A DNA stretch of 64,000 nucleotides, from assembly GCF_034058155.1 (NCBI RefSeq), contig NZ_CP139148.1, forward strand, positions 992,001 through 1,056,000, written 5' to 3'. Shown here piece by piece: positions 8,866 through 16,618 of this stretch; position 1 is the first letter of the stretch, and each line of letters starts with the position of its first letter. A program made the position numbers and the translations under genes. The notes under the pieces are model-generated. The model was not told the origin of the DNA, did not search any database, and saw nothing but the letters and a program-made list of their open reading frames with translations. The stretch comes from Flavobacterium sp. KACC 22761 (lineage in GTDB: Bacteria; Bacteroidota; Bacteroidia; Flavobacteriales; Flavobacteriaceae).

Positions 8866-8957
8866 AAAATACCTAAAAAATTTACGCTTATAACATTTTC
8901 TGCCTCAGCAAGATAGAAAACACATTAAAAAAAGTTTAATTTTTTAGTGTGTTTTCT

Positions 8958-8987
8958 TTGCAGAAGTCAAAAACTAGCGTATATTTG
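8958..8987 (+). promoter_or_regulatory. Promoter of the tRNA-Val/tRNA-Tyr unit
   Basis: TTG (8958-8960), a 19-base spacer, then TATATTTG (8980-8987) fits the Bacteroidota housekeeping promoter consensus exactly. The first tRNA begins 38 bases downstream. Confidence 0.75.
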
Positions 8988-9025
8988 CACTCGCAATCAC
9001 AAAATGATAGCAACCTAGTAAAATA

Positions 9026-9100
9026 GGGCGATTAGCTCAGCTGGTTCAGAGCACCTCGTTTACACCGAGGGGGTCGGGGGTTCGAACCCCTCATCGCCCA
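9026..9100 (+). tRNA. tRNA-Val (anticodon TAC)
   Basis: 75 bases. Acceptor GGGCGAT pairs with ATCGCCC, the D-loop has AGCTCAGCTGG, the anticodon stem-loop is CCTCG-TTTACAC-CGAGG, the T-arm has GGTTCGAACCC-type pairing, and the discriminator is A. CCA is not encoded. Confidence 0.95.
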
Positions 9101-9101
9101 C

Positions 9102-9136
9102 AAAAACTCCTTAAGAAATTAGGGAGTTTTTTTTAC
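9102..9136 (+). terminator. Hairpin with T-run between tRNA-Val and tRNA-Tyr
   Basis: AAAACTCC / GGAGTTTT closes a 13-base loop and is followed by eight T. It may partly terminate transcription or act as a processing site between the two tRNAs. Confidence 0.5.
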
Positions 9137-9154
9137 GCTTTACCGAGCGTTTAT

Positions 9155-9235
9155 GGGGAGATACTCAAGCGGCCAACGAGGGCAGACTGTAAATCTGCTG
9201 TGTGAACTTCGCAGGTTCGAATCCTGCTCTCCCCA
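9155..9235 (+). tRNA. tRNA-Tyr (anticodon GTA)
   Basis: 81 bases, class II with a variable arm (GTGTGAACTTCGC region). Acceptor GGGGAGA / TCTCCCC, anticodon stem-loop GCAGA-CTGTAAA-TCTGC, T-loop GTTCGAATC. Confidence 0.93.
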
Positions 9236-9243
9236 CAAAATTT

Positions 9244-9281
9244 AAAAAACTCCAAAGTCATTTGATTTTGGAGTTTTTTTT
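9244..9281 (+). terminator. Rho-independent terminator of the tRNA unit
   Basis: AAAACTCCAAA pairs with TTTTGGAGTTTT around a 9-base loop and ends in a T-run, 10 bases after tRNA-Tyr. Confidence 0.8.
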
Positions 9282-9303
9282 ATGATTCTTTTTTTTGCTA
9301 ATC

Positions 9304-9765
9304 CTATCTTTTTAGTTCTTTCCCTTCTCTGCAAATGAAATAAAAAAGAACCAATGAATTCAATTGAAATAAAAACATTCCGTATCTAAATTGTCCAAAT
9401 GGAATTGTGATGCATAAGAGAACAAAAGCAATAAAAGAGAGGAATGTATTTAAAAATGCAAGCATCGATATTTCGAAATTCCGTAAGGTAAAAACCCAAA
9501 TAATGAAATTTAGAAACATAATTATCGTAAAAATCGACAACACCGAAATTTCAAAATCTAACGCTAAATCATAACCCGTTACGGTTGCTTTTTCTTTTGC
9601 CTTTTCAAAAGCAACGATTTTCTCCCACTCAGAAGAATCTGATTTAGTTTTAAAAATTGTGTTTTTAGATTTAAGAGATTCGTCTGAACAAGTTTGAAAA
9701 AATGGAAGAAAGAAAATCAATATTCCAAATGTAGATAAAACTCTTTTTATGTTTTTATAGCTCAT
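9304..9765 (-). CDS. Small integral membrane protein, function unknown
   Basis: The frame is open from a TTG at 9795, but ATG 9765 is the likelier start (MSYKNIKRVL, then a hydrophobic helix ending FFQTC). That gives 153 residues with about four hydrophobic segments: near 12-27, then three more in the C-terminal two thirds (ILSIFTIIMFLNFIIWV and two following). The first segment ends in a cysteine and could be an imperfect lipobox. No family is recognised. It sits about 40 bases downstream of the next gene and is probably in an operon with it. Confidence 0.6.
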   Translation of the reverse strand: MSYKNIKRVLSTFGILIFFLPFFQTCSDESLKSKNTIFKTKSDSSEWEKIVAFEKAKEKATVTGYDLALDFEISVLSIFTIIMFLNFIIWVFTLRNFEISMLAFLNTFLSFIAFVLLCITIPFGQFRYGMFLFQLNSLVLFYFICREGKELKR

Positions 9766-9806
9766 AATTTTATCTATTTCTTCATCAAAATTCAAAATCT
9801 CTACTA

Positions 9807-10529
9807 TTATTTAACCTTCAAATAAATTCCTTCAATAGTTGCATTGTGCCCAAATTGTCCTTCAAAATCTCCTTTTGTGTATTTTACAACTTCAAATTCA
9901 GGATAGAAAGTCACTTTAAATTGATTGCGTTTTTCTTCGGGAAGACTGTAAACAAAACTGTTTCTGGTAATATTGACTTCAGTTTCATCAATATTAGCAA
10001 TATTTCGAGCTGGATCGCTTGTTACTGAAAAAATACTAAATCGGAATTTGCCATTTTTAAGCTTTTCAATCTGAAAATCGCCTTGCGATCCTTTTTCGCT
10101 GTAGCCATAATGGTAATCAGCAGTCGTTATAAAAGCATTTTGAGAAAGCATTTTTTGTTTCTTAATCGGATTTGCTAATTTCAGGCTTAAAGATTTCCTT
10201 GATTTTGGCGAAAACCAATCTCCAACAAATTCAGTTTCTGTTGGTTTTCCGGTGATGATTCCAGAAATATTTCCGCTTTTTTCAAATTCTAGAATTCTAT
10301 AGCTTTTATCATCTTCCACGGTTCCAATCACTTTAATTGGAGTTTTGTTTTTTGTATTAAGATATATGATTTCTCCAGTAATTATTCCGTTAGAAATCGA
10401 GTACGATAAAGAAATTGGTATTTTATTGTTTAAAGTTCCTGTCCAATTTAGTTCTGTGACGTTTTGTGCTTTTGTCTGCAGACTTGTCAAAGCGATAAAA
10501 ACAAAAAGTAGGTATTTTGAAAGTTTCAT
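9807..10529 (-). CDS. Secreted protein of unknown function
   Basis: 240 residues with a signal peptide (MKLSKYLLFVFIALTSLQTKA|Q). The mature part is rich in short beta-strand-like segments, e.g. ISNGIITGEIIYLNTKNKTP and a GDFEGQFGHNATIEGIYLKVK-type C-terminus, suggesting a beta-sandwich or barrel exposed to the periplasm. No enzyme motif is seen. It lies between two other unknown genes on the same strand. Confidence 0.65.
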   Translation of the reverse strand: MKLSKYLLFVFIALTSLQTKAQNVTELNWTGTLNNKIPISLSYSISNGIITGEIIYLNTKNKTPIKVIGTVEDDKSYRILEFEKSGNISGIITGKPTETEFVGDWFSPKSRKSLSLKLANPIKKQKMLSQNAFITTADYHYGYSEKGSQGDFQIEKLKNGKFRFSIFSVTSDPARNIANIDETEVNITRNSFVYSLPEEKRNQFKVTFYPEFEVVKYTKGDFEGQFGHNATIEGIYLKVK

Positions 10530-10581
10530 ATTGCTCGTTTCTCGAAAGGTTTATACTTATAGTGCAAAAATTAATCCATTT

Positions 10582-11202
10582 TTAATTGAAATATATAAAA
10601 TCAGTATACCTATTAATATTGTATTTTGTTTTAAATCTCTGTAATGCTGCATAATCTAATTGCGATATAATTATACTTTCATCTTTAATTATTTTGGATT
10701 CATATAATTTTGGTAAAATTATTTTTTCAAGATAATCCCATAAAAAATTGAATTCTTTAGGCTTGTCAACATAAAAAAGATATTTCAGATTTACATTTTG
10801 AAAAGCAAATGCAATATAATTTTCGATTCCGTCATATCTCCCATCTTCATCTTTCCATTTCCCTTTAAACGCAATTAAATTTATTTCTATTTTTTCCAAT
10901 TCATTCCAATGATAGAAAACAGATTCATCATTTTCGAAGATTTCCAATCCGTTTTCATCAAAAGATATAAATTTATTTCTTTGAATTATTTTTGATGTCG
11001 TAAACTTTTCATCTGTAAAAAGATGAAATGTCATTATTCCAAAAATGCCGACTGGCAAACTTAAACAATACACTCCTTGGCTGGTAAAAACACCATAAAT
11101 AAAAGGAATGAAAATAAAAGCAATTAAAAGCAAACCTAAAAAACGTTCCTTATTTGTTGGGATTGGATCAATTACAATTGGAAAAGTTATTTTATCGTTC
11201 AT
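10582..11202 (-). CDS. Membrane protein with a possible PH-like domain, function unknown
   Basis: 206 residues. Two close hydrophobic helices (about 22-40 and 46-63) are followed by a soluble part that begins FISFDENGLEIFENDESVFYHW, a strand-turn-strand with WNELEKIEI. That pattern resembles bacterial PH-like domain proteins, but the match is by eye only. It starts at ATG 11202 and is the first gene of a three-gene minus-strand cluster of unknowns. Confidence 0.6.
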   Translation of the reverse strand: MNDKITFPIVIDPIPTNKERFLGLLLIAFIFIPFIYGVFTSQGVYCLSLPVGIFGIMTFHLFTDEKFTTSKIIQRNKFISFDENGLEIFENDESVFYHWNELEKIEINLIAFKGKWKDEDGRYDGIENYIAFAFQNVNLKYLFYVDKPKEFNFLWDYLEKIILPKLYESKIIKDESIIISQLDYAALQRFKTKYNINRYTDFIYFN

Positions 11203-11337
11203 TAAATTGTGCTATAATTTAGTACTTGTTAAAGCGAATATAAGAATATAGATTCTATTATCTATCAACGTAATGAAAACTGAAATCGAATAAATTTCAG
11301 TCTGATTTCGTCGAATTTTTCCTTTAAATCATCTAAA

Positions 11338-11372
11338 AAAAACAACTCCTTAATTTCTTAAGGAGGTTTTTT
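11338..11372 (-). terminator. Terminator of the serine hydrolase gene
   Basis: On the minus strand CTCCTTAA / TTAAGGAG with a 4-base loop is followed by a T-rich run. It lies just after the stop codon at 11375. Confidence 0.75.
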
Positions 11373-11374
11373 AT

Positions 11375-12433
11375 TTACTTCAAAACAGTATCATAAATTG
11401 TATTCAACAAATCTTGTCTCATTTTTGAATTTCTTTGGTCTAACAATATAATTATACCCCAATTTTTAGCTCGGTTGTAACAGATAATTGAAGATTGCCC
11501 CATTGAATCGCCAGATTTCATATAAATGGTGTTTTTATCATCGGTAACAATATTTGTACCTAAGCCCATTTCTCTTTTTTCATCTTTATAAAAAACCTCT
11601 TCAGTAATAATTGCAGCTTTACCTATCAAGGTTTTATTATTTAAAACGGCTTTTAAATAGGTAACCATATCAGCCGCGTTTGATTTTACTAATCCGGCTG
11701 GCGCAGTAATATTCCATTTAAAGAATTCTTGAATACCTCCTTCAGGATTGTGAGCTGTTGTACTATTTTTTACATTAAAATCTGTGGTTAATGTATTTTT
11801 CATTTTTAACGGTACAATTATTTTTTCTCTAATAATTTGATCATAATTCTTGTTATACACTTTCTCCAATATTTGCCCAAGTAAAGTATATCCTATTGTA
11901 GAGTAACGATATTTACCATAATCCTTTAGTTCACTGCAATTATTGATTATTTCAGCCAACGTTTCTTGAGTTACATTGCTTACAGGTTGTTGCGGATTTA
12001 ATTGTATTAATTTTCCAAAATCGATATCAGGCAAACCAGATTGATGAGAAGCCAAATCTGAAATTTTTATTTTGTTTTGAAGATTTTTCTGCAAAACATA
12101 TTCCTTCGGAAGATAATTGTCTATATAATCATCTACTTTTATTTTATTCTCCATAACGGCTTGCGCAATCAAATTTGAAGTTAAAATTTTAGTAATCGAT
12201 GCAATTTCGAATAACGAATTTTTATTGATTTGAATTTGACTTTCGGAATTCAAATTGCCATGAGCTGTAAAATATTCGTCATTATCTTTTACAAAACCAA
12301 CACTTATGCCAACGTTTCGATTTTTTTGATAATTATTCTTTATTATAGAATCGATCTTTTTAGGAATGTCTTGTCCAAAAGAGAAGTTGCTTATTACTAA
12401 TAGTGCAGCTAAAAATTTTACTGAAGTTTTCAT
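11375..12433 (-). CDS. Secreted serine hydrolase (class C beta-lactamase / PBP-like)
   Basis: 352 residues with a signal peptide (cleavage near FSFG|Q, residue 20). The acyl-serine motif is SITK at 79-82. The second motif is YST (177-179) in place of the usual YxN, and a KSG triad-like sequence lies in MKSGDSMGQSS near the C-terminus. Members of this family include AmpC, D-alanyl-D-alanine peptidases and esterases, and the substrate cannot be told here. An inverted repeat (TTGTATCG/CGATACAA) directly abuts the start codon, like the one in front of the Tet(X)-like gene at 24215. Single gene, own terminator. Confidence 0.85.
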   Translation of the reverse strand: MKTSVKFLAALLVISNFSFGQDIPKKIDSIIKNNYQKNRNVGISVGFVKDNDEYFTAHGNLNSESQIQINKNSLFEIASITKILTSNLIAQAVMENKIKVDDYIDNYLPKEYVLQKNLQNKIKISDLASHQSGLPDIDFGKLIQLNPQQPVSNVTQETLAEIINNCSELKDYGKYRYSTIGYTLLGQILEKVYNKNYDQIIREKIIVPLKMKNTLTTDFNVKNSTTAHNPEGGIQEFFKWNITAPAGLVKSNAADMVTYLKAVLNNKTLIGKAAIITEEVFYKDEKREMGLGTNIVTDDKNTIYMKSGDSMGQSSIICYNRAKNWGIIILLDQRNSKMRQDLLNTIYDTVLK

Positions 12434-12471
12434 TGTATCGCGTTTTAGGTTAGAAATTTATTTCGATACAA
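12433..12471 (-). promoter_or_regulatory. Inverted repeat in the serine hydrolase leader
   Basis: TTGTATCG (12433-12440) and CGATACAA (12464-12471) are perfect 8-base inverted arms 23 bases apart. One arm overlaps the first base of the start codon. It could be an operator or a leader hairpin that masks the start. The same arms recur at 24217-24241. Confidence 0.5.
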
Positions 12472-12506
12472 ATTTGAGAAAGAAGCAAAAGCTAGGCGAC
12501 CGAATA

Positions 12507-12552
12507 AAAAAAGTCGTACTCATTTCTTTAAAAAAAATAGTACGACTTTTTT
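12507..12552 (-). terminator. Terminator downstream of the FAD monooxygenase
   Basis: AAAAAAGTCGTACT / AGTACGACTTTTTT is a 14-base perfect stem with an 18-base loop and T-runs on both strands. It separates the monooxygenase gene from the serine hydrolase gene. Confidence 0.8.
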
Positions 12553-12640
12553 CAACTCCAAGTATCAATAATTACAAAATATTATTTTACAGTATTTTAT
12601 ATTAAATGAAAATTTCAGTATTATCAAAAATATTTAAAAA

Positions 12641-14116
12641 TCATTTTTTCTTCAAACAGCGTCCTCTAGGTTCATCGCCTTCGCGAAGTACGATTTCAGA
12701 ATGCAGAAATTGTGCTGCAGCAGCAGAATCTTTCACTTTTACAGCACTGCGTTTTAGCATTTCGGCTTCAAATTCAGTTAAGACACTTTCGCGCAATCCT
12801 ACTTTTTTCCAATGCGCCAATGATTTGCAACCTTTTGTAATAGCTCGCGCCAATGAAAGTGCGTCCAACAACGCCTGATTGGCGCCTTGTCCTTTAAACG
12901 GACTCATTGGATGTGCTGCGTCGCCAATTAGCGTTACATTTCCTCCTTTTTTTAATACTTCGGCACTGAACAATTCGCGGTCATAAACAGGATAACCAGA
13001 AATTTGAGCTTCTTGCGTTGCCTTTAAAATTTGAGGAATCGGCTCGTGCCATTGTGTTCTCTTAATTGCTTCTTCTTTTAGTGCCTTGGTTCCTTTTGAA
13101 CTTAAATCTTTTGCTTCATTTTCTGAGATCGGGAAACTTAATTGCCACATTACAGAATCTGATTTAAAAGGCATAATGTAAATTCGCTCGTTTCCATTTG
13201 CGGTTTGAAATACTGTTGCCGAATCCAATAATGAACTTTCAACTCCTTCAAGCGAACTCAAGGGGCAAATTCCTAAAATCACAATACAATCCAAGTATCG
13301 CAAAGGAGCAATATCTTCGCCAAACCATAATTTTCGAACTGAACTTCGAATGCCATCGGCTCCTACTACAATATCAGCTTTTGCGCTTTTTATTTCATCG
13401 TTTACCGAAAAATTCAGCGTAAAACTTTGATCGTTGTTTTGTTGAAAATCTATTAATTGATGTCCCCATTTTACATTTTCATTTTCTCCAAGTTGGTTTA
13501 ATAGTTCCAAACGCAAGGATTGTCTAGCAATATGAATGTTGGAACGTTTTTTAAATGTTTTAGCTTCGGCTGGAATCCATTTTCTTACGCCCCATTCGCC
13601 AATTACTTTTCCGTCAGTCGTGTGAACCAAATGTCTGGTTGAAACTACACCATCTTTTAAATCTAAAATTCCTAAGCCCGCAATCGCTTTGCTGGCTTGT
13701 TGCAAAGTAAGTCCGTACCCTTGCGAACGTGCTTCGAAGTTGTTGTCACGTTCGTAAAGCGTAAAAGGAATACCACGATGAAGACAAGCTACAGCCAGAG
13801 CTACACCTCCAATTCCGCCACCAATAATGGCAATGTGAGGATATTTTTCAGCATCAGCCACAGGAAAAAAAACAGACGGAATTATTCCGGTTCCGTTACA
13901 AATAGAACATACAATTTTATGGGCTTTTGGACGAATAGGAACTTTGCCTTCTCCATTAGATTTTTCAAATTGTTCTAATTCGAATTGGTATTGAAGCCGT
14001 ACTTTTTTGCTAAGCCGCTGGCTTTTTTTGCCTCGTCCTTCGCATTCCTTACAAATTGTCCAGTTTGTTGCTTGGTTTTTCACTTTTCCTTTATTTCTGC
14101 ATCTTAGCAATCGCAC
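12641..14116 (-). CDS. FAD-dependent monooxygenase with N-terminal DnaJ-type zinc-ribbon
   Basis: Aromatic-hydroxylase-type flavoenzyme: the dinucleotide fold IAIIGGGIGGVALA starts near 96, an ADIVVGADGIRSSVR segment follows, and the GDAAHPMSPFKGQGANQAL motif binds FAD/ribityl. Substrate unknown. The unusual part is the first 80 residues, with CKECEGRG (22-29) and CSICNGTG (70-77). These are two CxxCxGxG repeats like those of the DnaJ zinc domain, joined by a basic helix (KKSQRLSKKVR). The start is GTG 14116; no ATG exists in frame before the upstream stop, so the exact start is uncertain. Length 491, about 90 more than plain family members. Confidence 0.85.
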   Translation of the reverse strand: MRLLRCRNKGKVKNQATNWTICKECEGRGKKSQRLSKKVRLQYQFELEQFEKSNGEGKVPIRPKAHKIVCSICNGTGIIPSVFFPVADAEKYPHIAIIGGGIGGVALAVACLHRGIPFTLYERDNNFEARSQGYGLTLQQASKAIAGLGILDLKDGVVSTRHLVHTTDGKVIGEWGVRKWIPAEAKTFKKRSNIHIARQSLRLELLNQLGENENVKWGHQLIDFQQNNDQSFTLNFSVNDEIKSAKADIVVGADGIRSSVRKLWFGEDIAPLRYLDCIVILGICPLSSLEGVESSLLDSATVFQTANGNERIYIMPFKSDSVMWQLSFPISENEAKDLSSKGTKALKEEAIKRTQWHEPIPQILKATQEAQISGYPVYDRELFSAEVLKKGGNVTLIGDAAHPMSPFKGQGANQALLDALSLARAITKGCKSLAHWKKVGLRESVLTEFEAEMLKRSAVKVKDSAAAAQFLHSEIVLREGDEPRGRCLKKK

Positions 14117-14208
14117 AAAATTAAGGCAAAACTTTACAATTTCATTAAAAGTATTAAACCATTAATTTGTTTAACTTAGTTTATTAACTATTCTAAAAAC
14201 TAAAGTTT

Positions 14209-14604
14209 ATGAAAACTAAAATGATATGGGCAAACTTGGTTTCACATGATTTGCAAAAAACAATACAATTTTATTCGGAGCTGGGATTCAGCCAAAACGG
14301 AAAAGAAACAGAAGAATTGGTAAGTTTTACTTATGGAGATAACAACTTTGTGATCAATTTTTTTATTCCAAAAAGATTTGACAATGCCATGCGAGGAAAA
14401 GTGGCCGACGCTAAAAATGAAAATGAAATCATCTTTTCCTTATCTGCAGAAAGCCGAGAAAATGTAGATAAATGGTATGAAATCGTAAAAAAAGCTGGTG
14501 CCGAAATATTCTCTGAACCCGAAAATTTTCAACAAGGATATACTTTCGGATTTACAGATCCTGACGGACATAAATTCAATTTTTTATATTGGCCCGGAAT
14601 GTAA
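14209..14604 (+). CDS. VOC (glyoxalase/bleomycin-resistance fold) protein
   Basis: 131 residues, one vicinal-oxygen-chelate module pair: MIWANLVSHDLQKTIQFYSELGF at the start, and FGFTDPDGHKFNFLYWPG at the end, where the usual metal-ligand Glu/His positions fall. Such proteins act as glyoxalases, dioxygenases, or drug-binding proteins; no substrate can be assigned. It is divergent from the FAD monooxygenase (92 bases apart) and followed by a terminator. Confidence 0.85.
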   Translation: MKTKMIWANLVSHDLQKTIQFYSELGFSQNGKETEELVSFTYGDNNFVINFFIPKRFDNAMRGKVADAKNENEIIFSLSAESRENVDKWYEIVKKAGAEIFSEPENFQQGYTFGFTDPDGHKFNFLYWPGM

Positions 14605-14620
14605 ACGCTTCACTCAATTA

Positions 14621-14650
14621 AAAAGCTCCATTAGAAATAATGGAGCTTTT
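14621..14650. terminator. Rho-independent terminator
   Basis: AAAAGCTCCATTA / TAATGGAGCTTTT, a 13-base stem with a 4-base loop, lies 17 bases after the VOC gene. Confidence 0.8.
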
Positions 14651-14819
14651 GCAATATTCTTTCCCAATATCTGCAATAAATCCATATTTATTCAAGTCTT
14701 TTAAAAAGTATAAACGGCATTGACTCTTTCTTTTTCATAAAAACAACCTCAATTATTATCAAATATTTAAATCTGGTCGGTTTTAAAAAAAAATTAAGAA
14801 ACCTTATTTTTCAAATTAG

Positions 14820-14827
14820 TATATTTG
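14820..14827 (+). promoter_or_regulatory. -7 element ahead of the RND efflux cluster
   Basis: TATATTTG matches the Bacteroidota -7 consensus, 68 bases before ATG 14895. No TTG is found at the proper -33 spacing, so the site may need an activator or be fortuitous. Confidence 0.35.
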
Positions 14828-14894
14828 GCGCACTTTGAACAATTATAAATCCTCGATTTAAGGAATAAAACTTTATAAATCTGCTGTGCTTTAA

Positions 14895-15251
14895 ATGAAA
14901 CCTGTAAAGTTCATATATATCGTTTTGCTATCGCTGCTCTCTTTTTTCAGAGGCGCCGAAACGGTTCAGCAATCCATTCCTTTTTCTAATTGTATTACCT
15001 TGGATAGTGTTGCGGCAGACGACTCACTTTCCTCTTCTGATTTTTCTTCTTCAAAAAATCTAGAAGTTCATTATATCATCAAGAAGAAAATAAAATCCAG
15101 AGCGACTATTTCACAACAAAGTACGATCAAGGCTCCGTATTTTAGCAACTTAATAAACTTCAAGCTTTACAAAAAAAGCTTAATATATGGTATAGCTTCA
15201 ATATATCAGGTTCAAAGGCATACTTATTTGCATTTGTACCAACTTTTCTAA
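14895..15251 (+). CDS. Small secreted or membrane-anchored protein upstream of the RND genes
   Basis: 118 residues with an ATG start and a hydrophobic N-terminus (VKFIYIVLLSLLSFF), then a Ser/Asp-rich stretch (DDSLSSSDFSSSKN) and a basic C-terminal half. Not recognised. It is codirectional with the efflux genes, 222 bases upstream of the adaptor, behind a possible promoter. An overlapping minus-strand frame (15198-15446) is less convincing. It may be a real exported protein or a chance frame. Confidence 0.4.
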   Translation: MKPVKFIYIVLLSLLSFFRGAETVQQSIPFSNCITLDSVAADDSLSSSDFSSSKNLEVHYIIKKKIKSRATISQQSTIKAPYFSNLINFKLYKKSLIYGIASIYQVQRHTYLHLYQLF

Positions 15252-15473
15252 ACTGCAAAATTTTGTTGTTTTTTCAGTTTCAGATGTATTTCTGGGATAA
15301 TTTTTCATGTCTTTTGGCAAATGAATAACTCGCGCTGTAAAAACATTCTTTAACTCGGTACTTTTCTGAAAAGAGAAGCTTCCGAAGACATTCCTATTTT
15401 TCAATTCCAAATTTATACTCCCTGCATTCAAGCAACAAGGGAGCAAATCTATTTATTCAAAAATTAAAACCTA

Positions 15474-16568
15474 ATGATTCGTATTTATAAAAATTCATTC
15501 CTTTTATGCGCATTTGCTTTATTCATTTTGGCATCGTGTGGCGACAAATCAAAAAAGGATTCAAAAAACCTAAAAACAGTCCCTGTTTATAAAATTACTT
15601 TAAAAGACACCATAGTTTCAAGCAAATTTGTGGCGGATGTACATGCTAAAAACAATGTAGAAATCCACGTCCGAATTCCTGGTTTACTGGAAAAAGTGTA
15701 CGTTAGCGAAGGACAAAAAGTAAAAAAAGGACAAATCCTTTTCAAAATCAGCGACATTGAACTTCAGATTCAGTTACTTAAGGCCGAAGCCGTTTTTAAA
15801 AGTGCAAAAGCCGATTTAAGAATTGCAACAGTAGAATTAGAACAGGCTCAGACCCTTTTCAATAAAAAAGTAATTGCAGACAAAGAATTAGAATTATCTA
15901 AAGCGAAATATGAAGCTGCTTCCGCGAAAGTAGCACACGCAGTTGCCGAAAAGAAAGCAATCAACCAACAGATTAGCTTTACCACAATTCTTGCTCCTTT
16001 TGATGGAACAGTAGATAGAATTCCGTTCAAAGAAGGTAGTCTTATTGAAAATGGTTCGTTGCTGACCACTATTTCTCAATTAGACGATGTGTATGCGTAT
16101 TTTTCAATTCCTGAGAATACCTATTTCCAAATGATGGAAGACAAAACCCTAAACACACAGGGCGACATCAAATTGGTTTTACCTAACGGAATGGTTTACG
16201 ATCAAAAAGGAGAATTAAGAACTGCCGATGGTGAAATCAACAGAGAAACGGGCTCTATTCAATACAAAGCAAAATTTCACAATCCGCAAGGATTTATCAA
16301 ACATGGAACTTCTGGAAAACTGATTATTTCAGAACCAAAAACCAATGCAATTTTAATTCCGCAGAAAGCTGTTTTCTCTATTCAAGACAAACAATACGTT
16401 TTCCGCGTGAACAAAGATGGAGTAGTTAAAATGACGAATGTTACAATCGAAACGACTCTAGATGATGTGTACATCTTAAATGAAGGTCTAAAAAGCGACG
16501 ACCTGATTGTACAAGAAGGCACGCAATCATTGAGAGACGGCGATAAAATCAACATGAAACAAATGTAG
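15474..16568 (+). CDS. RND efflux periplasmic adaptor (membrane fusion protein)
   Basis: Lipoprotein adaptor that joins the inner-membrane RND pump to the outer-membrane factor. Seen in its 364 residues: lipoprotein signal with lipobox LASC (Cys22), first half of the lipoyl/barrel-sandwich (VRIPGLLEKVYVSEGQKVKKGQILFKI), a coiled-coil hairpin (about 100-160, heptads in LEQAQTLFNKK to KVAHAVAEKKA), second lipoyl half (ILAPFDGTVDRIPFKEGSLI), then beta-barrel and membrane-proximal domains. First of three efflux genes, 50 bases before the pump. Confidence 0.92.
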   Translation: MIRIYKNSFLLCAFALFILASCGDKSKKDSKNLKTVPVYKITLKDTIVSSKFVADVHAKNNVEIHVRIPGLLEKVYVSEGQKVKKGQILFKISDIELQIQLLKAEAVFKSAKADLRIATVELEQAQTLFNKKVIADKELELSKAKYEAASAKVAHAVAEKKAINQQISFTTILAPFDGTVDRIPFKEGSLIENGSLLTTISQLDDVYAYFSIPENTYFQMMEDKTLNTQGDIKLVLPNGMVYDQKGELRTADGEINRETGSIQYKAKFHNPQGFIKHGTSGKLIISEPKTNAILIPQKAVFSIQDKQYVFRVNKDGVVKMTNVTIETTLDDVYILNEGLKSDDLIVQEGTQSLRDGDKINMKQM

Positions 16569-16618
16569 GTTATCGACTTGTAAAACAGTTATTTAATTAT
16601 TTATCTAAAACATTTAAA

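Noticed and set aside
12606..12878. 90-residue plus-strand frame opposite the FAD monooxygenase.
   Set aside because: It is the reverse-strand shadow of the monooxygenase C-terminus and lacks a signal or family features.
15198..15446. 82-residue minus-strand frame between the small ORF and the RND adaptor.
   Set aside because: It overlaps the plus-strand frame at 14895 and has no signal, motif or promoter; the plus frame is the better of two weak choices.
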